Positions 12,016 through 22,122 of a DNA stretch of 64,000 bases are shown here, in pieces (the first letter of the stretch is position 1; the number at the start of each line of letters is the position of its first letter). A program made the position numbers and the translations under genes. A model generated the notes under the pieces. The model did no database searches. It had not been told where the DNA came from and was given only the letters and a program-made list of their open reading frames with translations. Where the stretch lies: positions 1,748,501 to 1,812,500 of the forward strand of contig NC_092576.1 of assembly GCF_037975245.1 (NCBI RefSeq). Reading direction: 5' to 3'. This stretch comes from Apostichopus japonicus (taxonomy: Eukaryota > Echinodermata > Holothuroidea > Aspidochirotida > Stichopodidae).

Positions 12016-12474
12016 AACTTATAGTCTAAATATGCCTTCGAAAGTCCAATTTGACGTCTAAGTATTTAATTGTCTAGTGCAGGACCCGAGACTCCAGTCG
12101 GTTTCAATGACCTCCGAGCAGCACCCCTTTCTGGTCCTTCCATAATGGTTCACGCCCAGGTTCGGTTCTACGGGGGGGGGGGGCTAGGGGGCTATAGCCC
12201 TCCCACAATTAATTCTACCCCCCCCCCAAAAAAAAAAGAAATCCGCACAATGTATATAATTTAGTAGCTATAAAAACTCTCCATGGCAATATATCGGGTT
12301 CAACGGGTTGTTTCCCCGCATTACAAAATATAATACTAGACTAGAGTGAGAGTCATGTATTAACCGGAGTACACCCGCCGCTTTCACAAGTTGTCATTTT
12401 TCCTGCTCTGATGTTCCAATCGAACATCTGATAACAGATGTGAAGCAGCTGAAGCGCGTGGTCTGTTCATCTAG
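11680..12474. other. Unassigned DNA with repeats
   Basis: Contains the TA microsatellite listed separately, a G12 run at about 12172-12183 and a C10/A10 run near 12221-12238. The blocks at 11756-11815 and 12090-12130 share GACTCCAG, CAATGACC and GCAGCA words and look like diverged copies of one dispersed repeat. No gene seen. Confidence 0.4.
11938..12011. repeat. (TA)n microsatellite
   Basis: About 74 bp of almost uninterrupted TA dinucleotides. Confidence 0.95.
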
Positions 12475-12837
12475 CCTAGATCGTTTCAAGCTATTGTCAC
12501 TTTGAATCTCCTATACGACTTGCTGGGGAAATCTAATTCTATGTCACTGACACTCCAAGATAAGACTTTGACCATGGCAAATGCCTCCAAGTTGACAGAA
12601 GCTACAATTTCAGCCATAGAGATGATGAGATCAGATGAGGCCTTTGAAGAAATCCTTGGACTTTCTAAAGTTATGGCTGAAGTTGCTGGTACTGAGATCC
12701 GAGATGAGCCCACTAGAGGAAGAGTAAAGACACGCCCTCGCCATCTAGAGGATTTTTTCATCACGGAATCGGTGGTGGTGACACAAGCATCTAGAGATGA
12801 ACGAAGTTTCACAATGTACCGCAAAAATGCAACTTGA
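12475..12837 (+). pseudogene. hAT-type transposase C-terminal fragment (ZMYM1 / P52rIPK-like)
   Basis: The frame is open from 12475 (after TAG at 12472-12474) to a stop at 12835-12837. It encodes about 120 residues beginning QAIVTLNLLYDLL and containing SLTLQDKTLTMANASKLTEA, IEMMRSDEAFEEI and RGRVKTRPRH. The spacing 'hydrophobic helix, L-Q-xx-xxx-ANA, helix with two acids, basic patch' is what I know from the helical insert of hAT-derived transposases and their host relatives (ZMYM1, THAP12/P52rIPK). The N-terminal catalytic part and the C-terminal dimerisation domain are missing nearby, so I treat it as a decayed fragment. It could instead be one exon of a longer gene, because TTCATCTAG before 12475 could be a splice acceptor. 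Confidence 0.5.
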
Positions 12838-12843
12838 AACGCC

Positions 12844-12942
12844 CGGGAAGTGTCTTTTCCGACGATCTAGGAGTATTTATTGGCCCAAAAAATCCGTGGT
12901 ACGCTCCCCGCCAACTGATGGTGGCGCTCCACTTAGATAGTA
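12844..12942 (+). repeat. Dispersed subterminal module, copy 1
   Basis: Shares with 19238-19413, 19882-19971 and (inverted) 20711-20812 a ~95-bp sequence running from GGGAAGTG through GATCTAGG and TACGCTCC.CGCCAAC to TGGTGGCGCTCC.CTTAGATAGT. In the later copies the module lies close to hAT-like inverted ends, so it is probably the subterminal region of a non-autonomous family. Confidence 0.7.
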
Positions 12943-14648
12943 TCAAGTAGTTTGTTCACCTACATGACCTACTGATCCCCTCCCCTTGTGAACATTTTTG
13001 CGGTAGCCCTTGCTTGGACCTGATAGGAGCCGGGGGCCCCCAGGCTCATCTTTACGCCACTGGTTTGTTGCACATGGCATGATCATCTCTTAACATCTTC
13101 AACGGCATATTAGCCCCCCCCCCCAAAAAAAAATGGCCCCAGAACCAGGCCTGTTCACGCCCCTACCTAAATCAGGCGGTGAAAATGTTGACCCCCCTCC
13201 CCTTACTTCCAAATCCTAACCACGCTACTGATATTTTTATGCCCAGACAGTTTCATTTAATCCTCTCCGCATTCTTATCATACAATTCCTCTTCTTTGCT
13301 AACAAACTGAAACAATACGGAAATTCCGAGAACACGGAATCGCTCTATATATGTATTGTTCGTTAGTGGAAACCAATTACCAATTAAACTCTCAAAGGAA
13401 ATGGTTCTACTGGGTTACCATGGTGTACCCTTGCTTTTTGCCCCCTATATCCGTTGTCAGGTAATATAAGTAATGTTACAGTACCTACGGTCTGTTCCGA
13501 GGAAGGACAATGCACGTTTAAGACGATATGTAACACTTTGTCGCGTTGCATGACAAAACCATTAACACAAATGGCCCCTTCGAATTGTGCAAAATCTATT
13601 GAGCCGTGACCTGCGCTGAGATAGTCGGTTCACGTTTCAAGTTGATTAGATAGATTGGCTTACAGCTGGCTGGTGGAAATAGGTCGATCATCATAGCATC
13701 GATTGCTTCCGCTATAGTAATTGTAATAGCATAGACGGTCAGGTAGTCAGTTTTGAAGTCTGTATTAGAGCCTCTTTTTTATATTCTCTCTACTCATATA
13801 ATCCTTGCTGATTTGAAGTTTCCTTTTAATTCAACTTTGCTATAATCTCAGTAAAGTTCTAAATCTGTTGAACTTTGAATAGTAATTCTTCCTTTACCTG
13901 TTAAACATGTATATTTTATCGCGGTTGGTGTTAGTATTTTAGAAATTCATAAAACAAAAAAAACTTTCACTTGTCCTGAGCTGCCTAAAGTGGCACACGT
14001 CTGGTTGAACTGACCTCTACCGCGACAGCATCACCAAAAAAATGTTCTGCCTGTAAAACGGCAATAACGATCTCTTGGATTTTGTTCCGCTTCCTCTGTC
14101 ATCTTTAATATTTTGCAAGTTGTGAGCGTGACATGTGAAAATATGAACTGGCTTAAATAGGAAATTGACCTAAAGCTGAATCACGGAATATAACGATCTT
14201 TCATAAAAGTTCAAGATCGATTCTAAGAGGGAAGTTGACGTTACAGAAACTGATCAATTTCAGTTTAGTTTTATGAGCAAAACGAACGGCTGTAAAGAAT
14301 ATGTCACAATCAATTTTACGAGAGAACATGACGTTAAATATTTGCAAGTGTTACAAACGAGCGAACGTTTCGAAATTATTTTAAATATCACGACAAAAAA
14401 CGGATTTAAAATTCATCAGATTTCTACGTGGATCTTTAAAATGTTATGGCCTCACTAAGGACACTTTGTTTGAGCAATATAAGTAGTTTGATTATCAATA
14501 AGCTTTATAAGTGATTGACGATACACGGAACGTCGGGAAGAATATGAATAATGTGGAAAATAAAAAGTTTTTACAACAGCAATCTGAAACCAAGAGCTGG
14601 TAAGCCACACTGAAGTATCCGTGTCAATTATATTAATGTGGTGTGAAA
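12943..14648. other. Unassigned; promoter side of sulfotransferase copy 2
   Basis: The first 300 bp look like decayed transposon (GGGGGCCCCCAGG near 13032, CGCCACTGG near 13056, C/A homopolymers near 13112-13134). The remainder to 14648 is AT-rich DNA without a supported exon and would hold the promoter and 5' UTR of the gene starting at 14649. Confidence 0.4.
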
Positions 14649-16649
14649 ATGGCAAGTGGACACAACCAGATATATCGCCTTGTGCCTGTTCTTTTGACTC
14701 TTACGTTGATTGTCTGCATGATGTTATTATCGTCGCAAAATTATTCAAGAATTATTGTAATGGGTGTCGGGACCCACAAGAAATCAATATGGGGGTAAGT
14801 ATAGTTCGTCGCCCCCCCCCCCCCCCCTCCACCCAAACACTATTTGAGATAACCAAATGGATTGTCCTCAACATAGTTAGGTAATATGCTATTGCTAACC
14901 AGCTCAATGCTCTTGCTTAAGTCTTATAATGTTGATATTTTAAAACTCCCTTTAAAGTAAATCAATAAAAGTAATCAGTTTCTCGTCAACTTAATACAAA
15001 GTGTTTACTCTGGTTATGTTTAAACCATCCACCCTCGTCCAGCGATTTCGTTTCTTGTGGACTAAGTTGACAAGATAGGACTACGTTTTTCCATGGAGGG
15101 TAAAAACAGTCTGTTTTTACCTCCATGGTTTTTCGGGCATATCAGGCTATCCTTCAACATAAAGAGTATATATTCAGCTTTGTTGTTATAAGCTTAATGG
15201 AGACTGTTTCAAAATAACATTCCATTCCAATCACAATGGCAACCTTAAAATTCAGGCAACCACCTTAGTATGTTGATATTTATCTTTGTCTGTAAAAAAA
15301 CCTTTGAAAGTGGAAGCAATATATCGATTGGATTCCTTTGGCCCACCATGGATCCCATGAATTGTCGGTTGGATTGCTTACCGACACAGTATGATATCAT
15401 GGATATTAATAAGAGGCATCTTTAGTTAACATTTGCAGTATTGTATTATTAAAACACACCCTCCCTTCCATTGCTCTAAATTACGTTGAATAATTACTGT
15501 ATGGTGAAAGTGGAAAATAATATAAATATTACTTTTCTTCGATTCAGGATTGGTTTCGCCAATTACCAAGGTGGTCATTTTCTGTCTCCGAAAGTTCCTC
15601 CATTGTCCCCCATTCAACTTTACGGCCACTCGGGGTCACCGCTTCCAAACTATTTCATTGTCGGTCAAGCACATGGTCTAAAGCCCATGGATTATACAAA
15701 TAGTGTTACAGTATTTCTGCATCATAACAAAGCTGCTGGCAGCACGGTAAAGACTTGTCTTGTTCAGATGCAGAAAAGAAGGTCCATAAACGGATCCGAG
15801 CCTATTGTTGCAACTTCTAAAGAAAGAATCAAGATCCACTTGCAGGCAACTACCGGCGTGCTCTTACAAAACTACCGGCAAACTCAATATTTCATGGGTG
15901 GTTATGCCTTTGGGATGTGTGATTATTTTAGTCACACAAGAAATTGTTCATATTTTACTTTCATGAGAGACCCTTTCGATCGAGTCATATCTTCATATTT
16001 CTATTGTCACAAAGTTCCATCGGACCAACTTTGTGGCCCCGTCGCAGTCGGTAATTTTACACCAGAAGAATGGGCTGTTTATCAGGGTAGTTACTTCTTT
16101 TATCAACTTCTCATCAATCCCTTATTTTGTAAAGGATCATCACATTTACAAGCTACACAACTAAGTAGCGTCGATAACATTATTCTACACAAAATGCAAA
16201 CTTATATGGCACATTTGACTACTGTAAACCAGTGTTGGTTTCGACAAAGACAATATTTTCAACAAGTCTTAAGTTTCGATGACCTTCACAGTTTGTTCAA
16301 TTACACTCTCGGCAATCTAGAAAATTGGTTTGCCTTTGTTGGTCTGACTGAAGATTTTAATTTTTCGTTGGAGATGTTAGCTCACGTTTACGAAATACCG
16401 TTTGATCAATTCTGCAAAATGAGAATAAACAGAGGGAATTACGGACAAATTGTCAACGGCCAGAGCAATACGTCACCTAGCAACCTGACTAAATCGGAAA
16501 TCAGGGAGATACTGATAAGAGATCCGGAAGTTGTGAAAGCTTTAAACTTCGACATTTTATTGTATAACAAAGGAAGGGACATTTTCGAAAAAGAAAAGAA
16601 TACATTTTTACGAGACAGACCGCAAAGGTATAGTCCGAGGTTAAAATGA
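14649..16649 (+). CDS. Carbohydrate sulfotransferase (HS2ST/uronyl 2-O-sulfotransferase-like), complete, copy 2
   Basis: Exon 1 is 14649-14794 and exon 2 is 15548-16649. The donor GG|GTAAGT and acceptor TTCGATTCAG|G join in phase 2 to give 415 residues. Residues 1-10 are cytoplasmic. Residues 11-27 (LVPVLLTLTLIVCMMLL) form a signal anchor, making this a type II Golgi protein. The 5'-phosphosulfate loop HHNKAAGSTVKTC is at about 107-119 and the 3'-phosphate loop FTFMRDPFDRVISSYFY at about 185-201. The position that usually reads HGH in this family reads YFMGGYAFGM (163-172), as it does in copy 1. Conserved Cys and NXS/T sites fit a lumenal enzyme. The substrate glycan cannot be told from sequence. 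A 10-bp minisatellite starts 65 bp after the stop, and AATAAA is at 17138-17143. It is a tandem duplicate of the gene at 5899, same strand, about 9 kb apart. Confidence 0.9.
15091..15128. repeat. 38-bp near-perfect palindrome in the sulfotransferase intron
   Basis: CCATGGAGGGTAAAAACAG is followed after two bases by its complement CTGTTTTTACCTCCATGG, with one unpaired G. The right arm recurs at 19860-19880 with a partial left arm about 70 bp before it (CATGGAGGT near 19789), suggesting the ends of a very short inverted-repeat element. Confidence 0.7.
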
Positions 16650-16713
16650 TAGATGGAATTCCTCAGTTATAATTAGAATACAAAACTTGGAGGATCAAGA
16701 ATGTCTCGGAAGA

Positions 16714-16820
16714 GACAAGTATCGACAAGTATCGACAAGTATCGACAAGTATCGACAAGTATCGACAAGTATCGACAAGTATCGACAAGTATCGACAAGT
16801 ATCGACAAGTATTGACAAGT
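16714..16820. repeat. 10-bp minisatellite GACAAGTATC, 11 copies
   Basis: Eleven consecutive 10-bp units, ten identical in the shared core and the last with one change (ATTGACAAGT). It lies in the predicted 3' UTR of sulfotransferase copy 2. Confidence 0.95.
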
Positions 16821-17137
16821 ATAGCAGCATGCTGTGGACAAGTATCGATTCGCTAAATACGGAAATTACTGGTACTACCGAAATAACGATGCATAAAAAC
16901 ACCAGTTTTGTTATAAAACAACCACAAAGGACGTTCCACCGCGAAACGTGGTAAATCTTTGCTAGGTGTCTTATCTTAAATCCTCCAGCCTGTGTTTTAG
17001 ACCTATACCGGGTATGTTGTGCCTATTCTGAATATAAACCAGTTTGTAAATGCTACAGACCCTCCAATTCTTATCATAGGTGACAAAGAAATATATCCAC
17101 AGATTTTTATATCTATTATGAAAAATTAAAGAGTCTG

Positions 17138-17143
17138 AATAAA
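17138..17143 (+). terminator. Candidate polyadenylation signal AATAAA of sulfotransferase copy 2
   Basis: AATAAA about 490 bp after the stop codon, on the coding strand. Position is plausible, but usage is not shown by sequence alone. Confidence 0.35.
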
Positions 17144-17209
17144 ATGACGGTGATATAACTTACTTTGTTCGATGCTGTATCATCTTTTAAGCATCCTGCT
17201 AATTACAAC

Positions 17210-17425
17210 TATTATACTTAATGATACTTAAAGTTACTTAAAGTTCAGCTTAAAGTTCAACTCAAAGTTAAGCTTAACGTTACTTAAAGTTAAACTTAAA
17301 GTTCAACTCAAAGTTAAGCTTAACGTTACTTAAAGTTAAACTTAAAGTTACATAAAGTTAAACTTAAACTTAAAGTTACTTAAAGTTAAACTTAAATTTA
17401 CTTAAGTGAAACTTACTTAAACTTT
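17210..17425. repeat. ACTTAAAGTT-based minisatellite
   Basis: About 17 degenerate copies of a ~12-bp unit (TTACTTAAAGTT, CTTAAAGTTAAA), each nearly self-complementary. A higher-order repeat of about 65 bp (AAGTTCAACTCAAAGTTAAG) occurs twice, at about 17256 and 17302. Confidence 0.8.
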
Positions 17426-18168
17426 CGTAGGCCGGTAATCTCACATTCTACGAACTTTCAAAACACTGTTAGAACTGGATGGTCGTTGCCGGAAGTAATT
17501 CCATTCTATTGTTTAAATAAAAACGGTCATTTTATTTCAGCCTCATTTGACCTGCAAGTATAGCATATTGGATTACTTCGCATTACCAAATTTAAAGATG
17601 ATTTTATTAGCAGAATGTTAGCTTTATCTGAACCTTTCTAAAACAAACTAAGAATAGAGCTAGTAATTTTTGTATAACTTTTTCGGTTTGAAAGATATTT
17701 TCGATTAAACTCAGTGAATATTAAATCTCTGGAGCGCTCCTTTAAAGGCTCAACGGGTGACGATGAAAGCTCCTCGATGCAGATCCTAATGTTAATCCCA
17801 TTGTCTTATAAGTTCTAATAACTCAACCAAAACAGGTCCATTTTACTTTATATAAACCATTGGATGACATTCAACACCATTTGACAACATAATTGTGATA
17901 CATTGAAATCTTGTCCTTGATGGGCATTTGGTTTTCCAATGAGATTTTTGTAGCGGAACTGATCTAATGGGTCTATATTATTGATGAACCTCATACGTTT
18001 TTAAATTATCATTTCTAAAAGTTCAAATGCAAAAAGTTATAGAAATAAAAGTTGAGTTGATAGCAGTGCTTTTAACGGTATACAAAATATCAAACTTAAT
18101 TTTTAACTATTGACATACCAAAAGTTTAAAACAAGATTGCCTTGCGACAAAATTTGCCTTATCATTTC
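17426..18168. other. No gene seen
   Basis: AT-rich DNA without an exon or repeat that I can support. Confidence 0.4.
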
Positions 18169-18362
18169 TCAATGGTAGTATTTTTGTTCTCTCCAATGTC
18201 TAAGTTCCATCAGGCTCATTGATTGCCATGCCATTGTTCTCACTGGAACATCTACACCTGCATCATGCCTTGTTATATGTGTAGCTATTTGGTTCATCAA
18301 TGAAACATGATCCAAATTTCCCTTCTGTCGATAATACAATTGATCATCTTGAGCGTACTGTT
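18169..18362 (-). CDS. Possible orphan terminal exon, unidentified
   Basis: After an acceptor-like TTTTAATCTCTCAG on the minus strand, 63 codons follow to a TGA, including NLDHVSLMNQIATHITRHD, VDVPVRTMAWQSMSLME and LRHWREQ. The composition looks like real protein rather than random AT-rich translation. No upstream exon was found. The transposon nest starting at 18415 lies exactly where the preceding intron would be. I do not recognise the family. It may be a remnant of a disrupted gene. Confidence 0.3.
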
Positions 18363-18667
18363 CTGAGAGATTAAAACATATATTGGTATTAAATTTACAC
18401 AAGCACTAGTATAACCCTTACCGAAATCCCAGATCTGGCTTTATAACTGGTTTAATCTGGCCATATCAAGCCTTTATCTGGCCATATAAAGCCAGATATA
18501 ACTGGATATAGAGTCAATCCAGATATGCAGATAAAGTTTTATCTGGCCCAGATATGGATGCAAGACAATTTAACTAGATAAAATTTTATATGGGCCATAT
18601 AAAACGTGATTTTATATCAACAGGCGCGTATCCGGGGGGGGCGTTGGGGGGCGCGCGCCCCCCGGGT

Positions 18668-18783
18668 AAGAAAAAGAGGAGGGAAAAAAAAGAGAAGAAA
18701 AAAGGAAAAAAGAAGGGGAAAAGAGGAGGAGGAGGAGGGGAAGGAAGGGAAAAGAAAGAGAAGAAAGAGAGAAAAAGAGGGAG
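18668..18783. repeat. 116-bp uninterrupted homopurine tract
   Basis: Every base on the plus strand is A or G. The mixture of GGA, GAA and poly-A words makes it a candidate for triplex (H-DNA) structure. The long Lys/Glu/Gly-rich and Ser/Phe/Pro-rich frames across it are composition artefacts. Confidence 0.9.
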
Positions 18784-18965
18784 TAAAAAAAAAACAGCAG
18801 GGAAGAGAAAGGGGAACAGTGACATAATTACAGCGCTGATCCCCATTATGTACACAGGATAGCCAGTGGCGGATCGAGGATTTCGGAAGGACGTGCGCCT
18901 CACCCTACCCCTTACACCGACAAATCCATTTTTGACGTTTCCATTTTACCTCTCTCACTAATGTA

Positions 18966-18966
<1 letters not shown>

Positions 18967-19021
<55 letters not shown>
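18967..19021. repeat. (AT)n microsatellite
   Basis: About 55 bp of alternating A and T. Confidence 0.95.
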
Positions 19022-19022
<1 letters not shown>

Positions 19023-19237
19023 TATATATGGTCTATCATAACGCGTGTGTTTGTATGGACGCCTTAAACAATTGTGCTATGAAACCAACTGTGGCTGGTC
19101 TCGAACTCGACCGCGTCGTCGGGGAACATGACGCATTTCGGGAAGGGGAGGAACGCCCCCCCCCCCCCCGAGTATATATTTTTTATGATATCGCTAGTAA
19201 TTTCAAAATAGAAATGCTTAGATGCAACTAACAAGGC

Positions 19238-19413
19238 ATGGGAAGTGTCATTTCCAGAGATCTGGGAGGCATTTTCGGCCAAAATGTTCTTGTACGCTTC
19301 GCGCCAACCCATGGTCCTGGGAATTGCCATTTCTAACGATCTGGGAGGCAGTTTCGGCCAAAATTTTCTTGTACGCTTCGCGCCAACTCATGGTGGCGCT
19401 ACGCTTAGATAGT
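19238..19413 (+). repeat. Dispersed subterminal module, two tandem copies
   Basis: Two ~85-95 bp units in tandem share GATCTGGGAGGCA, TTTCGGCCAAAAT and TTGTACGCTTCGCGCCAAC. The second ends in TGGTGGCGCTACGCTTAGAT. Confidence 0.75.
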
Positions 19414-19881
19414 TTGCCTACATGCTTCGCCCCTCCCTTGGCAAATTATTCGAAACGCGCCTGTTCGAATTTGTAAAGCACAGCAGATATGACATGATAT
19501 CAGTGAGCATGTAAATGGCGGTTCCAGGATGAACAGCCTCAAAACTGTCGATGTGTGTAGTCATAGGAACCCAATTTGATTTGGGGGCTGTAACGACTTG
19601 CCCGAAAAATACATCCTAAATATTTCGCGCGCTCCGCGCGCGTTCAACATGTTTGTCAATATCATATAAGCAAGAATCGGTTATTACATCGCATGACATC
19701 AAGTACCGTACGGTCAGTGGAAATTGCGCAGTATACCGCGGGATGATTGTAAACAACGAAATGTCTTATGTAGATGTAGTAAAAGCATGGAGGTCAAATA
19801 ATGTCAAATTCTCTGTTGTACCATCTGTTTTTACCTCCCTGCTTTTACATTAGTAATGGTCTGTTTTTACCTCCATGGTAA

Positions 19882-19971
19882 TGGCCATTTCCGGTGATCT
19901 AGGGGGTATCAAAACCAGAAATTTTCTTGTACGCTGCGCGCCAACCGATGGTGGCGGTCCGCTTAGATAGT
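19882..19971 (+). repeat. Dispersed subterminal module, copy near the right end of the 18621-20011 element
   Basis: Same core as the copies at 12844 and 19238, ending TGGTGGCGGTCCGCTTAGAT about 40 bp inside the element's right terminus. Confidence 0.7.
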
Positions 19972-20117
19972 AATTCGCGCCCCGGATTAGAAAATCCTGG
20001 ATACGCCCGTGATCAAGTTATATCTGCCAAAATTGTTTATCTGGCCAGATATAAATTCCAGATCTGGAGCAGATCTGGATTTTTATATCAGGCCCAGATC
20101 TGGGATTTCGGTAAGGG

Positions 20118-20257
20118 AACTGCAAAATGTCTACGACATATAATGATAAACTAACAATTGTCACTTGAAAACAAAACAATCTCTTCTGCATTTAATTTCC
20201 CAGAGTTGTATAGTCTAGCATGGTTGGAAGAATATTTTCCAAATACGCAATAATAAG
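20118..20257. other. Short unique spacer between the two transposon nests
   Basis: 140 bp with no recognisable feature. It ends in the ATAAG that forms the left target duplication of the next element. Confidence 0.5.
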
Positions 20258-20659
20258 CAGGGGCGGATCCAGGATTTTGAGAAAGGGGGGGCCGACATCC
20301 CGATGGTAGCACTTTAGTGATCTGCGTCCTGGGGAGGGGTCTGTCCTAGGGAGGGGTCTGGGGAGGGGTTGTCCCCTCCTCCTTGGAAATTTTTGGTTAA
20401 TTGTGAGTGCTTAGATGCAAAATGGTGAAACATTTCGCCAAAAACTAGAAAAACCAGAAACGTTGCAGACACGCTTTTTTGTGCACATATTTTTTCTCGA
20501 TAGACACATATTTAACAACGCTCAACAGTGCATGTGCACATATTTTTTCTCGATAGACACATATTTAACAACGCTCAACAGTGCATGTACAATGGATACA
20601 CTATTATTGCGTCGATTCGTTTCTTTCTTTTGCGCGAAAATTATGACACCAGATTCACC

Positions 20660-21118
20660 CAGGCGCGGCGGAATGGGAAAATTATTGGGGGGGGGGGGCT
20701 AATGTGTGGAGACTATCTAAGCGGAGCGCCACCATCGGTTGGCGCGGAGCGTAAAAGAAAATTTTGGGTTTTTCAAACCTCCAGATGGCCGGAAACGGCA
20801 CTTCCCGAGTGTTTTATGCTTCGAATACCTAGCCCTAAAATATGGGTCTCAAGCCTGCAATTTCTCAGATTGCACGTAAAAATCTGTAAAAACATTGTAA
20901 TTTGTTTATTCGATGGTGTTTTAAGAGAGTAGCTATTACTCGTAGTGTACTCGCAAAGACGTTTTTGAGTGTAGTAAATTACTACTTGCAATTAAATGCA
21001 ATAATTAAATAATTAATTAAATAAATATTGGGGGGCTTATCATGCATTTGCCCCCTCAACTTTTTCATTGGGGGGCTGAGCCCCCCAAGCCCCCCCCCCC
21101 CCGGTTCCGCCGCCACTG
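20660..21118. mobile_element. 459-bp hAT-like MITE with 8-bp target duplication
   Basis: The left end is CAGGCGCGGCGGAA. The reverse complement of the right end is CAGTGGCGGCGGAA (12/14). GATTCACC flanks both sides (20652-20659 and 21119-21126). It carries an inverted copy of the dispersed module at 20711-20812 and G/C homopolymers just inside both ends. Confidence 0.82.
20711..20812 (-). repeat. Dispersed subterminal module, inverted copy inside the 459-bp MITE
   Basis: Starts ACTATCTAAGCGGAGCGCCA and reads as the complement of the copy at 19882-19971. It lies about 50 bp inside the MITE's left terminus. Confidence 0.7.
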
Positions 21119-21299
21119 GATTCACCCCAAGAAAAAACATAAAACAAGATATATTCAATGAGATAATTATGATATACATATTAATGAAAGGGGGTATAGG
21201 CGGTTTTACACTATCTAACGCAACGTAGTCGCCAAGAACCTGAAGTATTTTTAAGGGAGGGCCCGATAATAAGCGGAAACGGATCACCGACCGAAAAAA

Positions 21300-22122
21300 T
21301 ATCGGAATTTGTGGACTATTTCTTGCTTCCTATTGTATTAAAACAAAGCACCTATGTGAAAGACACAAATCACATTCTGAAAATTGTGGAAGCCCCCCGT
21401 TACCAAAAGCAGTAGTACTTGCTACACTCGATGTCGTCGCCATGTATGCCAATACTCCTCAAGAGGAGGCATTAGATATATGTCAAGAAGTCTATGAAAA
21501 GGCGGAAAAAGCGAATATGGAATAAATAAAATATCTTCCATATCCATGCGCAAACTAATTGAACTTATTTTTAACAAGAAACTGTTTCGAGTTCAATAAC
21601 CAATTCTATCTACAAAAGATCGGTTGCGCCATGGGTAGCCAAGCCTCTCCGGAAATCTGTGATATCGTCATGCATAGACTGGAAAACCAGATTTTACCGA
21701 CAGATAATAAAATCTTAAAATGGCTCCGCTATAGAGATGAAATTCTATTGCTTTACGACGGTTCACCTCAGGAACTTGAACAACTAGTAAACAGGTTGAA
21801 TGAAATTCACCGCTTAAAGTTTACGGTAGAAATATTACACACAGAGGTAACATACCTAGATTTGAAAATCTTCAAAGGTCCAAGGTTTGAAACCAATGGG
21901 TTATTAGACACCAAAGTCTACACCAAACCCACGGAAACCTTCCAATACCTCGACAGAAACTCTGCACACCCACTTGCCACCTTTAAAGGCTTCATTAAAG
22001 GGGAAGTCTTACGATACGCACGTCTATGTAACAATGAGACTGATTTCTTACAGAAAAAGAATGCGTTCACAGAGAAACTGTTACTCCGAAAGAGGAAATT
22101 GCCTCAGCCACGAAAGGCATAA
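21300..22122 (+). pseudogene. Penelope-type reverse transcriptase remnant
   Basis: Frame pieces upstream give VLATLDVVAMYANTPQEEAL (about 21418-21477), which is RT motif A. From 21559 one frame runs 187 codons. It contains FYLQKIGCAMGSQASPEIC (motif B), LRYRDEILLLY in place of the YxDD catalytic loop (motif C), VTYLDLKIF, and VYTKPTETFQYLDRNSAHP, a strong Penelope hallmark (KPT..YL..S.HP). The second catalytic Asp is Glu, a frameshift and stop separate motif A from B, and the N-terminus and any GIY-YIG endonuclease are missing. It is inactive as it stands. Confidence 0.85.

Larger units (their letters stand above)
18621..20011. mobile_element. Non-autonomous hAT-like element inserted in the 18415-20117 element
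   Basis: The left end reads CAGGCGCGTATCCGGG. The reverse complement of the right end reads CACGGGCGTATCCAGG. The direct repeat ATCAA lies directly outside both ends (18616-18620 and 20012-20016). It contains a homopurine tract, a TA microsatellite and copies of the dispersed subterminal module. Further pieces, such as CCAGTGGCGGATCGAGGA at 18863, suggest it is itself mosaic. Confidence 0.55.
18415..20117. mobile_element. 1.7-kb element with a perfect 24-bp terminal inverted repeat
   Basis: Both ends begin CCCTTACCGAAATCCC and continue AGATCTGG, 24 identical bases. Just inside, many copies of CCAGATAT / ATATCTGG / GGCCATATAAAGCC form palindromic subterminal repeats (18430-18600 and 20010-20100). 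No transposase is encoded. AA lies directly outside both ends, but a target duplication cannot be defined with confidence. The element is interrupted by another at 18621-20011, and its own sequence resumes on the other side. Confidence 0.75.

Noticed and set aside
15486-15547. Start of sulfotransferase copy 2 at an in-frame start codon before the catalytic exon
   Set aside because: The anchor exon at 14649-14794 joins exon 2 in phase and gives a proper type II topology, so this stretch is intron.
16663-16902. Minus-strand frame with repeated YLSILVDTCR
   Set aside because: It is the translation of the 10-bp minisatellite and has no other coding support.
16714-17425. CRISPR-like array
   Set aside because: Units are contiguous without spacers, and the genome is eukaryotic.
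18586-18903. Two long frames, Lys/Glu-rich on plus and Phe/Pro-rich on minus
   Set aside because: They are created by the homopurine tract.
18863-21118. Element running from CCAGTGGCGG at 18863 to CCGCCACTGG at 21118
   Set aside because: Flanks do not match. The right end is better explained by the 459-bp MITE with its exact GATTCACC duplication.
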